DNA of 64,000 nucleotides from Verrucomicrobium spinosum DSM 4136 = JCM 18804 (lineage in GTDB: Bacteria; Verrucomicrobiota; Verrucomicrobiia; Verrucomicrobiales; Verrucomicrobiaceae), in NCBI RefSeq assembly GCF_000172155.1, contig NZ_ABIZ01000001.1, forward strand, positions 5,241,105 through 5,305,104, given 5' to 3'. Below are positions 47,977 to 58,725 of this stretch, piece after piece. Numbering within the stretch: the stretch's first letter is position 1; the number at the start of each line of letters is the position of its first letter. The position numbers were made by a program, and so were the translations under genes. Under the pieces are notes generated by a model. The model had not been told where the DNA came from. It was given only the letters and a program-made list of their open reading frames with translations, and searched no databases.

Positions 47977-48780
47977 ATGACCACAGACGGACTGCTCCGC
48001 GAACTCCTCGCCGCGCGTGCGCGGCGCGAACCCTGCGTGGTGGCCACCGTGGCCGCCGTCCGCGGCTCAGTCCCGCGGGAAAAAGGGGCAAAGGCACTTA
48101 TCTTCGAGGATGGACGCATCCTCGGCACCATCGGTGGAGGCAAGATGGAGGCGCTGGTCATGGCCGATGCCCTCAGCACCCTGGCAGACGGCCAGCCAGT
48201 GTTGAAAACCTACCCGCTTCACGAAGCCAGCCCGGACTCCTTCGGTGCCATCTGCGGGGGTGAGGCGACCATCTTCCTAGAACCCCAGGCGCTGGGCGAG
48301 TGGCTGCACATCTTCGGCGGGGGACATTGCGGCCAGGCCCTCGCCCGGCTGGCCATGGACTGCGGCTGGCATGTCACGCTGGTGGATGATCGGCCGGATA
48401 CACTGAAGGGCGGAGCGGCGAACGTCCTGCATGAGGGACCTGCGGCAGGATACATTGCCTCACGAGCATGGAGAAAGAATGATGCTGCGGTGCTGGTGGC
48501 GCGGAACTTTCATCTCGACCGGGCCGCCCTGGCCGCCCTGCTGGCGCACCCTGGCGCAGGCTATCTGGGGATGATGGGCAGCAAGAAAAAAGTACGGGCC
48601 GTCTTTGAGGAGCTGCAAGCCCAAGGAGTCACCTCAGAGGCCCTGGCCGCAGTTCACGCCCCGGTGGGCCTGGACATTCATGCCGACTCACCCATGGAGA
48701 TCGCCGTCAGCATCCTTGCGGAGATCATGGCTGTCATGCGCCAGGGTGGCGGGAGCCGTCTGCGGGACAGCCTGCACTGA
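47977..48780 (+). CDS. xdhC: XdhC-type molybdenum cofactor insertion/sulfuration chaperone
   Basis: The 267-residue protein has the two XdhC blocks: N-terminal PCVVATVAAVRGSVPREKGA and ILGTIGGGKMEALVM, then a Rossmann-like LHIFGGGHCGQALARLAMDC and HPGAGYLGMMGSKKKVRAVF. XdhC holds the molybdenum cofactor and promotes its sulfuration and insertion into xanthine dehydrogenase. It lies 21 bp after uricase and ends the island. Its last 93 bp overlap the antisense 3' end of the TPR gene. Confidence 0.93.
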   Translation: MTTDGLLRELLAARARREPCVVATVAAVRGSVPREKGAKALIFEDGRILGTIGGGKMEALVMADALSTLADGQPVLKTYPLHEASPDSFGAICGGEATIFLEPQALGEWLHIFGGGHCGQALARLAMDCGWHVTLVDDRPDTLKGGAANVLHEGPAAGYIASRAWRKNDAAVLVARNFHLDRAALAALLAHPGAGYLGMMGSKKKVRAVFEELQAQGVTSEALAAVHAPVGLDIHADSPMEIAVSILAEIMAVMRQGGGSRLRDSLH

Positions 48781-49680
48781 ATCATCCACTGCAAGGGCAG
48801 CGTGAAGCCCACGGGAGGGAGGAGGCAGCGGGCCCAGTTTTGCGGCAATATCCGCAGCCTCCTGGGCAAGCGCCCCCGCTTCCTGAAACTGGCCCAGCGA
48901 GCGATGACTTAGCACCAACAATCTACAAGTACGCGCATAGGCGGCCGCCGCCTCGTCACCCTTCGTGCCGAGCTCAATGCGAATGACATGGGCCTTCTGG
49001 TGCATTTCCAGAGCATCTTCCAGCCGCATCATGCGGTAGTTCAATGCACCCACATTGTCCGAGACATCCGCCACCTCTGAAGAAATGGCCCCAAGCTGGC
49101 TGACGTAGCCCGCCAGAGCCTCCTCGTAGCAGTACGTCGCTTTCTCAAAGTCCCCCTGGCCTTTGCAGATATGGCCCAGGTTGTTCATCAAAAGCGAGAG
49201 CGTCGGTGAGGAAGATATGCCGAGTCTGGCCGCGAGCTCCGCCGCCTTTTCATACAGTTCCCGCCCCCCCTGGGGTTCCCCCCACCTCACTTGCAGCTCT
49301 GCCAGGAGTGTGCTGATCCCCAAGATCAGTTCCCCATCCATGACGGGAGCATCCAGCAACCGATAGAGAATGCGACGGTACAGCGCTTCCGCTTGATGAA
49401 AGGCTCCCTTGCACAGCCAGAGCTCAGCCAGCGCATGCACCTCTACCATCAACTGCCCCATGCGCGACGGGTCGCGGTAAGCCTTGGGGCGCAATTCCTC
49501 CACCAGTTCATTCTGGAAGGCAAACTCCTGCTCAAACTCTGGGCTCTGAGGGTGCAATGCTGATCTGTCGGGGCTTGGGAGGGGGTGGGGCTTTGAACTC
49601 CCACGAAGGGAAAGAGCCGTCATCCTTCCATCAATCTCCAACCGTCGCAACCGCAGCTTACCACCATGAGACTCCGACAA
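48688..49680 (-). CDS. TPR-repeat protein
   Basis: The 330-residue protein contains tetratricopeptide repeats: AFHQAEALYRRILYRLLDAP, LSLLMNNLGHICKGQGDFEK and AELAARLGISSS. Those repeats scaffold protein-protein contacts. The start at 49680 overlaps the stop of the upstream kinase-like gene by 23 bp; an ATG at 49626 would avoid this. It therefore looks translationally coupled to the kinase-like protein and could be its partner. It has no signal peptide. Its 3' end overlaps xdhC on the other strand. Confidence 0.8.
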   Translation of the reverse strand: MSESHGGKLRLRRLEIDGRMTALSLRGSSKPHPLPSPDRSALHPQSPEFEQEFAFQNELVEELRPKAYRDPSRMGQLMVEVHALAELWLCKGAFHQAEALYRRILYRLLDAPVMDGELILGISTLLAELQVRWGEPQGGRELYEKAAELAARLGISSSPTLSLLMNNLGHICKGQGDFEKATYCYEEALAGYVSQLGAISSEVADVSDNVGALNYRMMRLEDALEMHQKAHVIRIELGTKGDEAAAAYARTCRLLVLSHRSLGQFQEAGALAQEAADIAAKLGPLPPPSRGLHAALAVDDSVQAVPQTAPATLAHDSHDLRKDADGDLHG

Positions 49681-51568
49681 CTGAGATCAGGGTCCACAAG
49701 CCCTTCAGGAACGATTTTTTGCCAAAGTCTGTGAACGAGGATTTCCCTGAACCCCGGCCTGCTTCCCGAGATGCCTCATCCGAGGCCGCCAGGTCAGGCT
49801 CAGGCAAGGCGAAGTCTTCATCAAAGTCGGAGACCGAGCCCATGCTTTCCATGGGCTCGTCCACGGGATGCTGGCCCCTCAGGCGCTCTCTCAGCGCTGC
49901 GCGTGGGTCCGCACGATGCATGGCACCATGTGAATCCCCGGAAAAGTCCTCGTCACCCTCGGCATAGGCAGGCAGTGGGACGAGGCTCTCCACCCGACTC
50001 ACGATTTCAGCCGGACCGGGCAGCGCTCCCGACGCTGTAAGTGCGCTCTGCAGTTCACAGACCAGCTCCTTCAGCTCGGCAGGCCACGTGTCACACTCCT
50101 TGATCGGCTGGTTCGAAATACTGCGGGCCCCGTCAAACAACGCGACAGCCAGGGCGGCAAATTCTCGATTGCTGTCTCCCCCCTCGCTCGCCGGCAATGA
50201 CTGACGCTCCAGGGGAGGCTCCATCAGGCACCGCAGGGTTGCATGCGGCCGGGCCAGAACCAGGAAGGTGGGCCATGCATCAAGGTGACGATGTACCAGT
50301 TTCTCAACCTCCCGGTCAGACACTCTGGCCGTCACCCTCATTACGAGATTGCCAGGGCGCAGGTCCAGACGATGCAGCCCGATGGACTGGGCCTGCTCGA
50401 TCGCCTGTTTTACTTGCGCCAGCAAAAGACGCACTTCCACCGGCTTCAAGCAACCCCGCTCCCGCAGGACATGCAGCAGCGGCAGGTCATGAGCCCGCTC
50501 CTCCAGGAGGAATGCCAGACTGCCTCCCTCCCAGGCCCCGGCGCACCGCATGATGTTGGGGTGGGCGTCTGTCTTTAAATCCCCAAGCTGGGGAGCGAGG
50601 CATGAAGGGTTAAGCACCATCATCACTCCCGGAGGCGGCAGCAGCTGCACGGTCAGCTTCCGCCCGGAGGGAGCTTCTGTCACCGGGAGCGAAAAGGGAT
50701 GCCGCTCACCTCCCACATCCTCCAGCTGATACCGCCGGGCGAGCACCTCCATGTTGGGCGGGTTAGGAAACAACAGATCCCTCAACGAGGAATGCGGCAC
50801 CATATTTTCCAGCGCCACCACATGCCGGCGAGTGTCCTTGCCGTGAAGATCGCGGCTCTGTGCCAGAAAGGCCTCCTGCACCTGGGCGCGGAGTGCCTCC
50901 AGCGTCGCAGGCACCTCCCCCGGGACCCCCAGGCAGGCACGCAGACTGTTCCGCAACCGTCCCGGCAGGGCATTCAGCACAGCCACCCTATCAGGGTGAA
51001 TTCCCGCGCGCAGTGGCCCGGTGAGCAGACGGCTCAACACCAGGCAGACCTCCCGCACCTGGCGGGCCTTCTCATCCGGCTGGCTGCCCTCGCAAGTGCG
51101 AGTGTACCCGTAGTCCAGAATGCGCAGCCTTAACAAACTGTCATCCTCCAGACACACCAACACCCTCTCCAGGCTCACCCCTTGCAGATGCCCACGCACC
51201 TTTTCCAGGGTTAGCAGTTCGTCCAGGAGATGCAGGACAAGACTGAAGGCCGTAGGAGCGATAAGAGCCCCTCGCCGGGAAATGTAGTGCTCCAACAGCT
51301 CGCCATCATGAAAGGCGGTGACGTAGAAAGCCGTGCCTTGAACTTCGCCCGAATCCAGGACGGGATCCGCACCCTGCTCACTCCCGGGCGGGAGACTAAT
51401 CTGACAATCAGGCGCGGCTTCAGCGACAAAATGGACCTCCACCAGTTGGCGGTGCCGTCGGTCCACACCCAGATACACCTCCTCGCAGGACGCCCGGAAC
51501 AAAGGCATGGGGGCATCCCCCGCGCTCATCGCCAGTTCGTAGTGATTGAAACTTCCAATTTGCCGCAT
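49658..51568 (-). CDS. Tandem degenerate protein-kinase-like protein with C-terminal membrane helix
   Basis: The 636-residue protein shows two kinase-like regions. The first (about 10-230) keeps a hinge (YVTAFHDGELLEHYISRRG) and a DFG-like DYG at 152-154, but its catalytic loop reads HLQGVSLERVLV without the usual Asp. The second (about 280-500) has HPNIMRCAGAW, LLEERAHDLPLLHVL and the loop HRLDLRPGNLVM at 399-410, which keeps Asp and Asn while HRD becomes RLD. A hydrophobic tail (GLWTLISVVGVSWW) could anchor it in the membrane. Catalysis is doubtful, so it may be a pseudokinase scaffold. The TPR gene downstream overlaps its end. Confidence 0.7.
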   Translation of the reverse strand: MRQIGSFNHYELAMSAGDAPMPLFRASCEEVYLGVDRRHRQLVEVHFVAEAAPDCQISLPPGSEQGADPVLDSGEVQGTAFYVTAFHDGELLEHYISRRGALIAPTAFSLVLHLLDELLTLEKVRGHLQGVSLERVLVCLEDDSLLRLRILDYGYTRTCEGSQPDEKARQVREVCLVLSRLLTGPLRAGIHPDRVAVLNALPGRLRNSLRACLGVPGEVPATLEALRAQVQEAFLAQSRDLHGKDTRRHVVALENMVPHSSLRDLLFPNPPNMEVLARRYQLEDVGGERHPFSLPVTEAPSGRKLTVQLLPPPGVMMVLNPSCLAPQLGDLKTDAHPNIMRCAGAWEGGSLAFLLEERAHDLPLLHVLRERGCLKPVEVRLLLAQVKQAIEQAQSIGLHRLDLRPGNLVMRVTARVSDREVEKLVHRHLDAWPTFLVLARPHATLRCLMEPPLERQSLPASEGGDSNREFAALAVALFDGARSISNQPIKECDTWPAELKELVCELQSALTASGALPGPAEIVSRVESLVPLPAYAEGDEDFSGDSHGAMHRADPRAALRERLRGQHPVDEPMESMGSVSDFDEDFALPEPDLAASDEASREAGRGSGKSSFTDFGKKSFLKGLWTLISVVGVSWW

Positions 51569-51808
51569 GACCGATCACGATCCCCCTTTCCAGATCCGCA
51601 TTTGCGCCGGGGGTGCTGCTTGTGATTTCCTGAATTTCGAGGGACTTAATGTACCATCCTACCGGCCTACTGCCACGCACATTCCCGTTCGCAAGCACCT
51701 TGTTGCTAAAATTTATCCTCCCGGAAACGTCACATCAATCACAAAAGCGAGCAAAGGTTGGACAGGACTCGTTCCGTATTGGTATTGAATGGATATTCGC
51801 ACCCGCCC

Positions 51809-52291
51809 ATGAATGGAGCTCCCAGCCCTGCCCGTTTTCTGTCGGCCCTGCCCAAGGCTGGCATCCTCCTCGCCACCACCGCCCTGCTTTCCTGCCAGAA
51901 TCTGGCCCCGAAGAAGGAAGGTGATCAAACCAGGATTTCCCCGCCAGCCACGGCACCCGCGCCCTCTGCCCCCACGGATCCACGCTTCATTTACAAGATG
52001 GCTGACGTCGAGTCCGTGGCTGCCACCCTCGCTCCCGGCCAGCCCCGTCAGGCCACGGTGACCATCTCTGGACTGTTGCATGATGGGGCAACCAGCCTGC
52101 ATGAGATCAAACAACAACGCATCTCCGGTGGGGTGTTCATCACGGTGATCACTTCCAGACCTCGCGATGCCATGGCCACATTGGCCATCATTCCCTTTGA
52201 GCGCACGGTGGAAGTCGATCTCACAGGCCTGCCTCCGGGCACTGCAGTGATCACCGTCAATGGCAAGCAAGCTGCCCTGGAGTTGCCTTGA
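51809..52291 (+). CDS. Putative lipoprotein of unknown function
   Basis: I start at 51809 because it places a signal peptide with a lipobox-like LLSC (ILLATTALLSCQNLAPKK) near residue 29. The 160-residue product then has a Pro/Ala-rich linker and a small beta-rich domain (QPRQATVTISGLLHDGATSL, GGVFITVITSRPRDAMATLA, AVITVNGKQAALELP). No family is recognised. It is divergent from the kinase-like gene, with 240 bp between them, and convergent with the next gene. Confidence 0.65.
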   Translation: MNGAPSPARFLSALPKAGILLATTALLSCQNLAPKKEGDQTRISPPATAPAPSAPTDPRFIYKMADVESVAATLAPGQPRQATVTISGLLHDGATSLHEIKQQRISGGVFITVITSRPRDAMATLAIIPFERTVEVDLTGLPPGTAVITVNGKQAALELP

Positions 52292-52294
52292 TGC

Positions 52295-52822
52295 CTAGCG
52301 GGATTGTTTTCTAAAGGTGCCAGCCTCCCACTCCGCCTCTGTGATGCGATCCTTGTACGGATAAGGCAACAGCGCTCCGCCAATCAGATAACCCCGATAC
52401 CGCGTAAGGTCGTCGTGGTTGCCAAAGTCGTCGGCGGCCTGGTCCCCAAGCTTGAGGATTTCTCCATCTAGATGGCAGTCCGCAAGTTCCAGCCGGGTAT
52501 GGGCAACCACTTTGCTGGCCTCAGCATCCAGACAAACGACGAAAAAATGCCCCCGGGCCGGCGGAACATCGCTTCCCGGATTTCGAAAGCGGATGTAGAG
52601 CGCCGTCACGAGCACGAGAGTCTCTTCTTTCCAGCTCAGGGCACCCAGATATCTGGCCTCCTTTAGATGATACCTCGCGCGGACACCGCCTTCGACGCGC
52701 TCACCAGAGGTCAGTTCAGCCACACCGGAACCTTCCAGAGCAGCGACCGCCTTGAGCAGGACTTGGGGCCGCTCCACGGGAGCCTCTGCCCCCTCCCTGC
52801 GGTCACGTTCACCCATCATCAT
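52295..52822 (-). CDS. Protein of unknown function, paired with the next upstream gene
   Basis: This 175-residue protein has no signal peptide or clear motif. Beta-rich segments such as LGALSWKEETLVLVTALYIR and GHFFVVCLDAEASKVVAHTR are visible. Its ATG overlaps the stop of the exported protein upstream (ATGA at 52819-52822), so it is probably co-translated with it. I do not recognise the family. Confidence 0.6.
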   Translation of the reverse strand: MMMGERDRREGAEAPVERPQVLLKAVAALEGSGVAELTSGERVEGGVRARYHLKEARYLGALSWKEETLVLVTALYIRFRNPGSDVPPARGHFFVVCLDAEASKVVAHTRLELADCHLDGEILKLGDQAADDFGNHDDLTRYRGYLIGGALLPYPYKDRITEAEWEAGTFRKQSR

Positions 52823-53343
52823 CTGGCTTGGTCTAATGCTGGAACCGCCGCCTTGGCAGGAGCCTCTGGGTTGGCCGACTCAGGAATGATCTTAATGGCC
52901 AGCTTCCCTTCGCCTTTAGGCCGGTCGGGATACATGAGCCGCACACACGTGGCGGCAGAGTCCACCACCTGCTCGATGGTGAAGGGATAACCCTCAGGGA
53001 TTTTTGCCTTTTTGGCATCAATGGTCACCTCAAAATCCTCATCAAAATTGCCCACCTGGCAGGTGATGGAGAGGCCGTACCGTGAGACCATGTTCACATC
53101 ACTTTTTTCCCTCCAAAACGGGTCGGAAGGCGGCACAAAGGGGAGCCCCAAGGCATGGACCCACCACTCAGGTGAGGCACCCCCCGCGACAAAAGGCACA
53201 TCGATGATCTGGACGTAGGCATCACTGTCCGAGCCGTGAAGGTACACAGGCAGCTTGAGGGTTCCAAGACCAAGTGTGGTTGCCTGCACCCGGGAGGCCA
53301 CGAGGGCCAGGACGATCGACAATGACAGGAGGAGGGTTCTCAT
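52819..53343 (-). CDS. Exported protein of unknown function
   Basis: I place the start at 53343 because it begins a signal peptide (MRTLLLSLSIVLALVASRVQ) followed by ATT. The mature protein of about 150 residues has GTLKLPVYLHGSDSDAYVQI, EWWVHALGLPFVPPS and DEDFEVTIDAKKAKIPEGYP. Acidic and aromatic residues alternate, suggesting beta structure. The family is not recognised. The stop overlaps the next start, so the two genes form a small operon of unknown role. Confidence 0.65.
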   Translation of the reverse strand: MRTLLLSLSIVLALVASRVQATTLGLGTLKLPVYLHGSDSDAYVQIIDVPFVAGGASPEWWVHALGLPFVPPSDPFWREKSDVNMVSRYGLSITCQVGNFDEDFEVTIDAKKAKIPEGYPFTIEQVVDSAATCVRLMYPDRPKGEGKLAIKIIPESANPEAPAKAAVPALDQAR

Positions 53344-53496
53344 GGTGGCAAATTTTACGCTGCCGCCCACCCAACGTCGAGGCACAATCGGCCCAGACCG
53401 CCACCGGACGGGCTGGCCTCGCATGCAGGAAACAACCTGAATTCGAAATCCGCGCTCGACCCGCCTCCCTCCCGCTTCTACCTTGAGCCCCGCTCC

Positions 53497-54738
53497 ATGC
53501 CGTCCTTTCCTGTTCTCGAAGCTATTGCGAGGCGATATCACGCCTCCAAGCAGGGGCGCACAGGGACCGGAGTACGGGATTTTCTGGTGGAATACCCCGA
53601 TTTGCTGAAACTGGCGGGCTGCACCGACGGAGATTCCCGTGTGCAGGCAGAAAAGGAACTGAACGCCGCGGCCGGACTGCGAGGCAGTAAACTGGTTCTG
53701 GAGCGCCATCCTCGTGACCCCTCCATCATCTGGCAGGTTCGTCTGCTGGCGGACGGAGGTGAAAGCTGGCTCTTCGACCTGCTGGAGAAGCCAACCCCCA
53801 CGGCTCTTCGCGCCCAATGGGCTGCCTTATTCTACCATGCGGGCCAAGACGTGTCCGACCTGCCAGCGCCATGGCGGGAACGATGGTACCAATGGTGCAC
53901 GCGTCTGGCAGGGGCCGCTCACCTTGGGCAATCGATCGCCCCCTTCACCTTCAACAACCAGGATACCGCCGCAGAATTGCTGATGACCTTGAAGGGCGTC
54001 CTGAACTGGCAGGGCTCCACGCTCATTCGTGTTGCGAGTTGCACTCTCTGCGGTGATTCCAAGCAACTGGAACGAATGGCCGCTCGCCTTGGCCAGGCGT
54101 TGGATCAGATCACTGGAGGACAACGGACGAGTCTGGCTGACATGGGCCTGACGGACACACCGCGATCTGTTCTGCTTCACGGCCCCCTCCAGATCCACAC
54201 CCCTACCGGCACCGTGGATCTGGGACCGCTCAAGGAAGCATCGCGCATCTCTGCTCCAGACATTGAAAATGCCATCTCTCTGACGACGAGCGCCACCCGG
54301 TGCCTCAGTGTGGAGAATGAAACCACCTTCCACAGCCTCGCCAGGCTTCAGAGCGGCGCACTGCTCATCCACACCAGCTATCCCGGCTCTGGCGTGCTGC
54401 GGCTCTATGAAAAACTGCCTGCTGGATTGGAATTCTGGCATTTTGGTGATACCGACCCTGCTGGATTTGACATCCTCAGGGACTTGAGAACACGCATCGC
54501 CAAGTCCATCCAGCCGCTCCATATGAATTTTCGCGATGACGAAGATTCACCACGACTCACCCCTCAGGAAACTCGGTTGATAGATCGCCTGATTGCGAGC
54601 CCGCTGGTTGCCGACGTCAGGAAGGAACTGACCGCCATAAGGACCTCGGGCAGAAAAGGTCGCTTTGAGCAGGAAAGCATCGGCCTCCCCATGGCCGACT
54701 GGCCGTTTTACGGATGCCCCAACGGGCCGCGAAATTGA
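53497..54738 (+). CDS. JetD-like (Wadjet nuclease subunit-like, DUF2220) orphan protein
   Basis: The 413-residue protein carries a TOPRIM-like C-terminal region with the acidic set of the JetD nuclease of Wadjet: Glu273 in SVENETTFHSLARL, the Asp pair 318/320 in HFGDTDPAGFDILRDL, and Glu391/Glu393 in GRFEQESIGLP. The N-terminal part has a winged-helix-like look but is not diagnostic. In Wadjet, JetD cuts plasmid DNA after the JetABC SMC-like complex recognises it. No jetA, jetB or jetC is in the window, so it is an orphan or part of a split system. Nuclease activity is plausible from the retained acids but unproven. Confidence 0.72.
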   Translation: MPSFPVLEAIARRYHASKQGRTGTGVRDFLVEYPDLLKLAGCTDGDSRVQAEKELNAAAGLRGSKLVLERHPRDPSIIWQVRLLADGGESWLFDLLEKPTPTALRAQWAALFYHAGQDVSDLPAPWRERWYQWCTRLAGAAHLGQSIAPFTFNNQDTAAELLMTLKGVLNWQGSTLIRVASCTLCGDSKQLERMAARLGQALDQITGGQRTSLADMGLTDTPRSVLLHGPLQIHTPTGTVDLGPLKEASRISAPDIENAISLTTSATRCLSVENETTFHSLARLQSGALLIHTSYPGSGVLRLYEKLPAGLEFWHFGDTDPAGFDILRDLRTRIAKSIQPLHMNFRDDEDSPRLTPQETRLIDRLIASPLVADVRKELTAIRTSGRKGRFEQESIGLPMADWPFYGCPNGPRN

Positions 54739-54861
54739 TTTTTCACCTATACCCCACCAATACACCCCCTCCGCCGTGGCTGAATTTAACAAGACAATTG
54801 AGACTTTCTTTTGCCTCTTCTTGCCAAACGGCGGCGTATCGCCATCTTGGAATATCTGCCT

Positions 54862-55557
54862 ATGAGCGCCCTGACTAAGTCCCTTTCCGCGTTTGTTTGT
54901 TCATCCATTGGCAAGAAATTTCTTGTAGCCCTCACCGGGGCAGCACTGGTCATTTTCATTTTGGGCCACATGCTCGGAAATCTTCTGATCTTCCTGGGGC
55001 CAGACGCGCTGAATGCCTATGGGCACAAGCTGCAAAGCATGGGAGCCCTGCTGTGGATCGCGCGCATCGGCCTGCTCGTCACAGTGGCCATCCACATCAT
55101 CTTTACCATCAAGCTCACGCGCGAGAATCGCGTCGCCCGTGCAAATCGCTACGGTTACCAGGCGACCATCCAGGCCTCCAAGTCCTCCCGCTATATGATC
55201 TTCAGCGGGCTCACTGTCCTGGCGTTCATCGTTTACCACATCCTCCACTTCACGCTGCATGTAGGGAACAACTACGGCGAGCTTCATGCCAATCTCCATG
55301 GCGAGACCGTGCATGATGTGTACACCATGGTGATTCACGGCTTTTCCTGGATCCCGGCCTCCATCTTCTACATCTTTGCCATGGGACTGCTCTGTTCCCA
55401 CCTGAGCCATGGGGTCTCCAGCATGTTCCAGACACTGGGCCTGGCCACAGCGCGCACCTGGCCGGCGTTCAAGGGTCTGGGCCTCGCCTACGCGGCGCTT
55501 ATTTTTATCGGCAACTGCTCCATCCCCCTCGCTGTCATGTTGGGCTGGGTGAAGTAA
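54862..55557 (+). CDS. sdhC: Succinate dehydrogenase cytochrome b subunit (type B)
   Basis: The start at 54862 gives 231 residues with five predicted membrane helices (LVALTGAALVIFILGHMLGN, LLWIARIGLLVTVAIHIIFT, YMIFSGLTVLAFIVYHILHF, GFSWIPASIFYIFAMGLL, LGLAYAALIFIGN). Its size matches the fused C/D anchor of diheme type-B enzymes, with His residues for two hemes in GHMLGN, IHIIFT, YHILHF and SHLSHG. It anchors SdhAB in the inner membrane and exchanges electrons with quinone. The three genes are in the order C-A-B with short gaps, as in other type-B operons. Confidence 0.93.
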   Translation: MSALTKSLSAFVCSSIGKKFLVALTGAALVIFILGHMLGNLLIFLGPDALNAYGHKLQSMGALLWIARIGLLVTVAIHIIFTIKLTRENRVARANRYGYQATIQASKSSRYMIFSGLTVLAFIVYHILHFTLHVGNNYGELHANLHGETVHDVYTMVIHGFSWIPASIFYIFAMGLLCSHLSHGVSSMFQTLGLATARTWPAFKGLGLAYAALIFIGNCSIPLAVMLGWVK

Positions 55558-55626
55558 GCGCGACTCACCACCACCTTCCCGCTCCGATCCCCTCTTCCTG
55601 ACCACGACCTTTCTCCGCTGCCTGCC

Positions 55627-57645
<2,019 letters not shown>

Positions 57646-57695
57646 TCCCCCCGCCCCTTTCCCGACTTTCCGCATCCCCTTTCCCCGTTCCCACC

Positions 57696-58493
57696 ATGGC
57701 CCGCTCTCTCAATCTCCACATCAAGGTCTGGCGCCAGGCAAGCGCCAACGCCAAAGGTTATTTCCAGGATATTGAAGCCACGAACATCCCGGAAACCGCC
57801 TCCTTCCTGGAGATGATGGACATCGTGAACCGTCGCATCATCGAGTCGGGCGGCGATCCGGTCGCCTTCGATCATGACTGCCGGGAGGGCATCTGCGGCA
57901 CCTGCTCCATGGTGATCAACGGCATCCCCCATGGCCCCGAGCGTGCCACCACCACCTGCCAGCTTCACATGCGGAAGTTCCACGATGGCGACACCATCTG
58001 GATCGAGCCCTTCCGCGCCAAGGCCTTCCCCGTGATCAAGGATCTGGCGGTGGACCGCAGCGCCTTCGACCGCATCCAGGCTGCGGGCGGCTTCATCAGT
58101 GTGCGCACCGGCTCTGCTCAAGACGCCAACTCGTTGCCCATTTCCAAAGAAGCGGCCGATGCCGCCATGGACGCAGCCGAGTGCATCGGCTGCGGTGCTT
58201 GCGTCGCCTCCTGCAAAAACGCGAGCGCCATGCTCTTCGTCTCGGCCAAGGCCGGTCAACTCAACAGCCTTCCCCAAGGTCAGCCGGAGAAACACCGCCG
58301 CGTCCTCGGCATGGTGAAAACCATGGACGAAGCCGGCTTCGGCAACTGCACCAACCAGTACGAGTGCGAGGCCGCCTGCCCCAAAGAGATCAGCGTACGC
58401 TGGATCACCAAGCTCAATCGCGACTACGCCATGGCCGTAACTCACGAAGCCCTCCTCGCTCCCGTGGGCAAAGGCAAGGGTGATGGCGGTTAG
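57696..58493 (+). CDS. sdhB: Succinate dehydrogenase iron-sulfur subunit
   Basis: The 265-residue protein carries three clusters. The [2Fe-2S] ligands are in [19 protein letters not shown] with a later Cys in TTTCQLHM. The [4Fe-4S] and [3Fe-4S] ligands are in [14 protein letters not shown] and the segment [16 protein letters not shown]. It carries electrons from the flavin to the heme/quinone in SdhC. It is slightly longer than the typical 235-250 residues, with a C-terminal Gly/Lys-rich tail. Confidence 0.96.
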   Translation: MARSLNLHIKVWRQASANAKGYFQDIEATNIPETASFLEMMDIVNRRIIESGGDPVAFDHDCREGICGTCSMVINGIPHGPERATTTCQLHMRKFHDGDTIWIEPFRAKAFPVIKDLAVDRSAFDRIQAAGGFISVRTGSAQDANSLPISKEAADAAMDAAECIGCGACVASCKNASAMLFVSAKAGQLNSLPQGQPEKHRRVLGMVKTMDEAGFGNCTNQYECEAACPKEISVRWITKLNRDYAMAVTHEALLAPVGKGKGDGG

Positions 58494-58725
58494 GTGGAAG
58501 AAAGGAAGCTTAACGAGAGCTTGATCCTGCTGGGCGCGACCATCCCATGGGCCAAGTGCGTCAGCGGGCTGTACTTCAGTGCGTCAAATACTCGCTGTTG
58601 CCCATCGATTGCTCCTTGCCCCATCGCGGGGCCTAAACCAGCGTAGCGCCCAACCGGACCTCTTGCGGTCCATCTCAACCTGCGCAGCCGTCTCAACAGG
58701 CGTAGCCGTCTCAACTCCCTTTCCC

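Noticed and set aside
53497-54738. A full Wadjet defence system
   Set aside because: Only a JetD-like gene is present; the neighbours are unknown exported proteins and sdhCAB.
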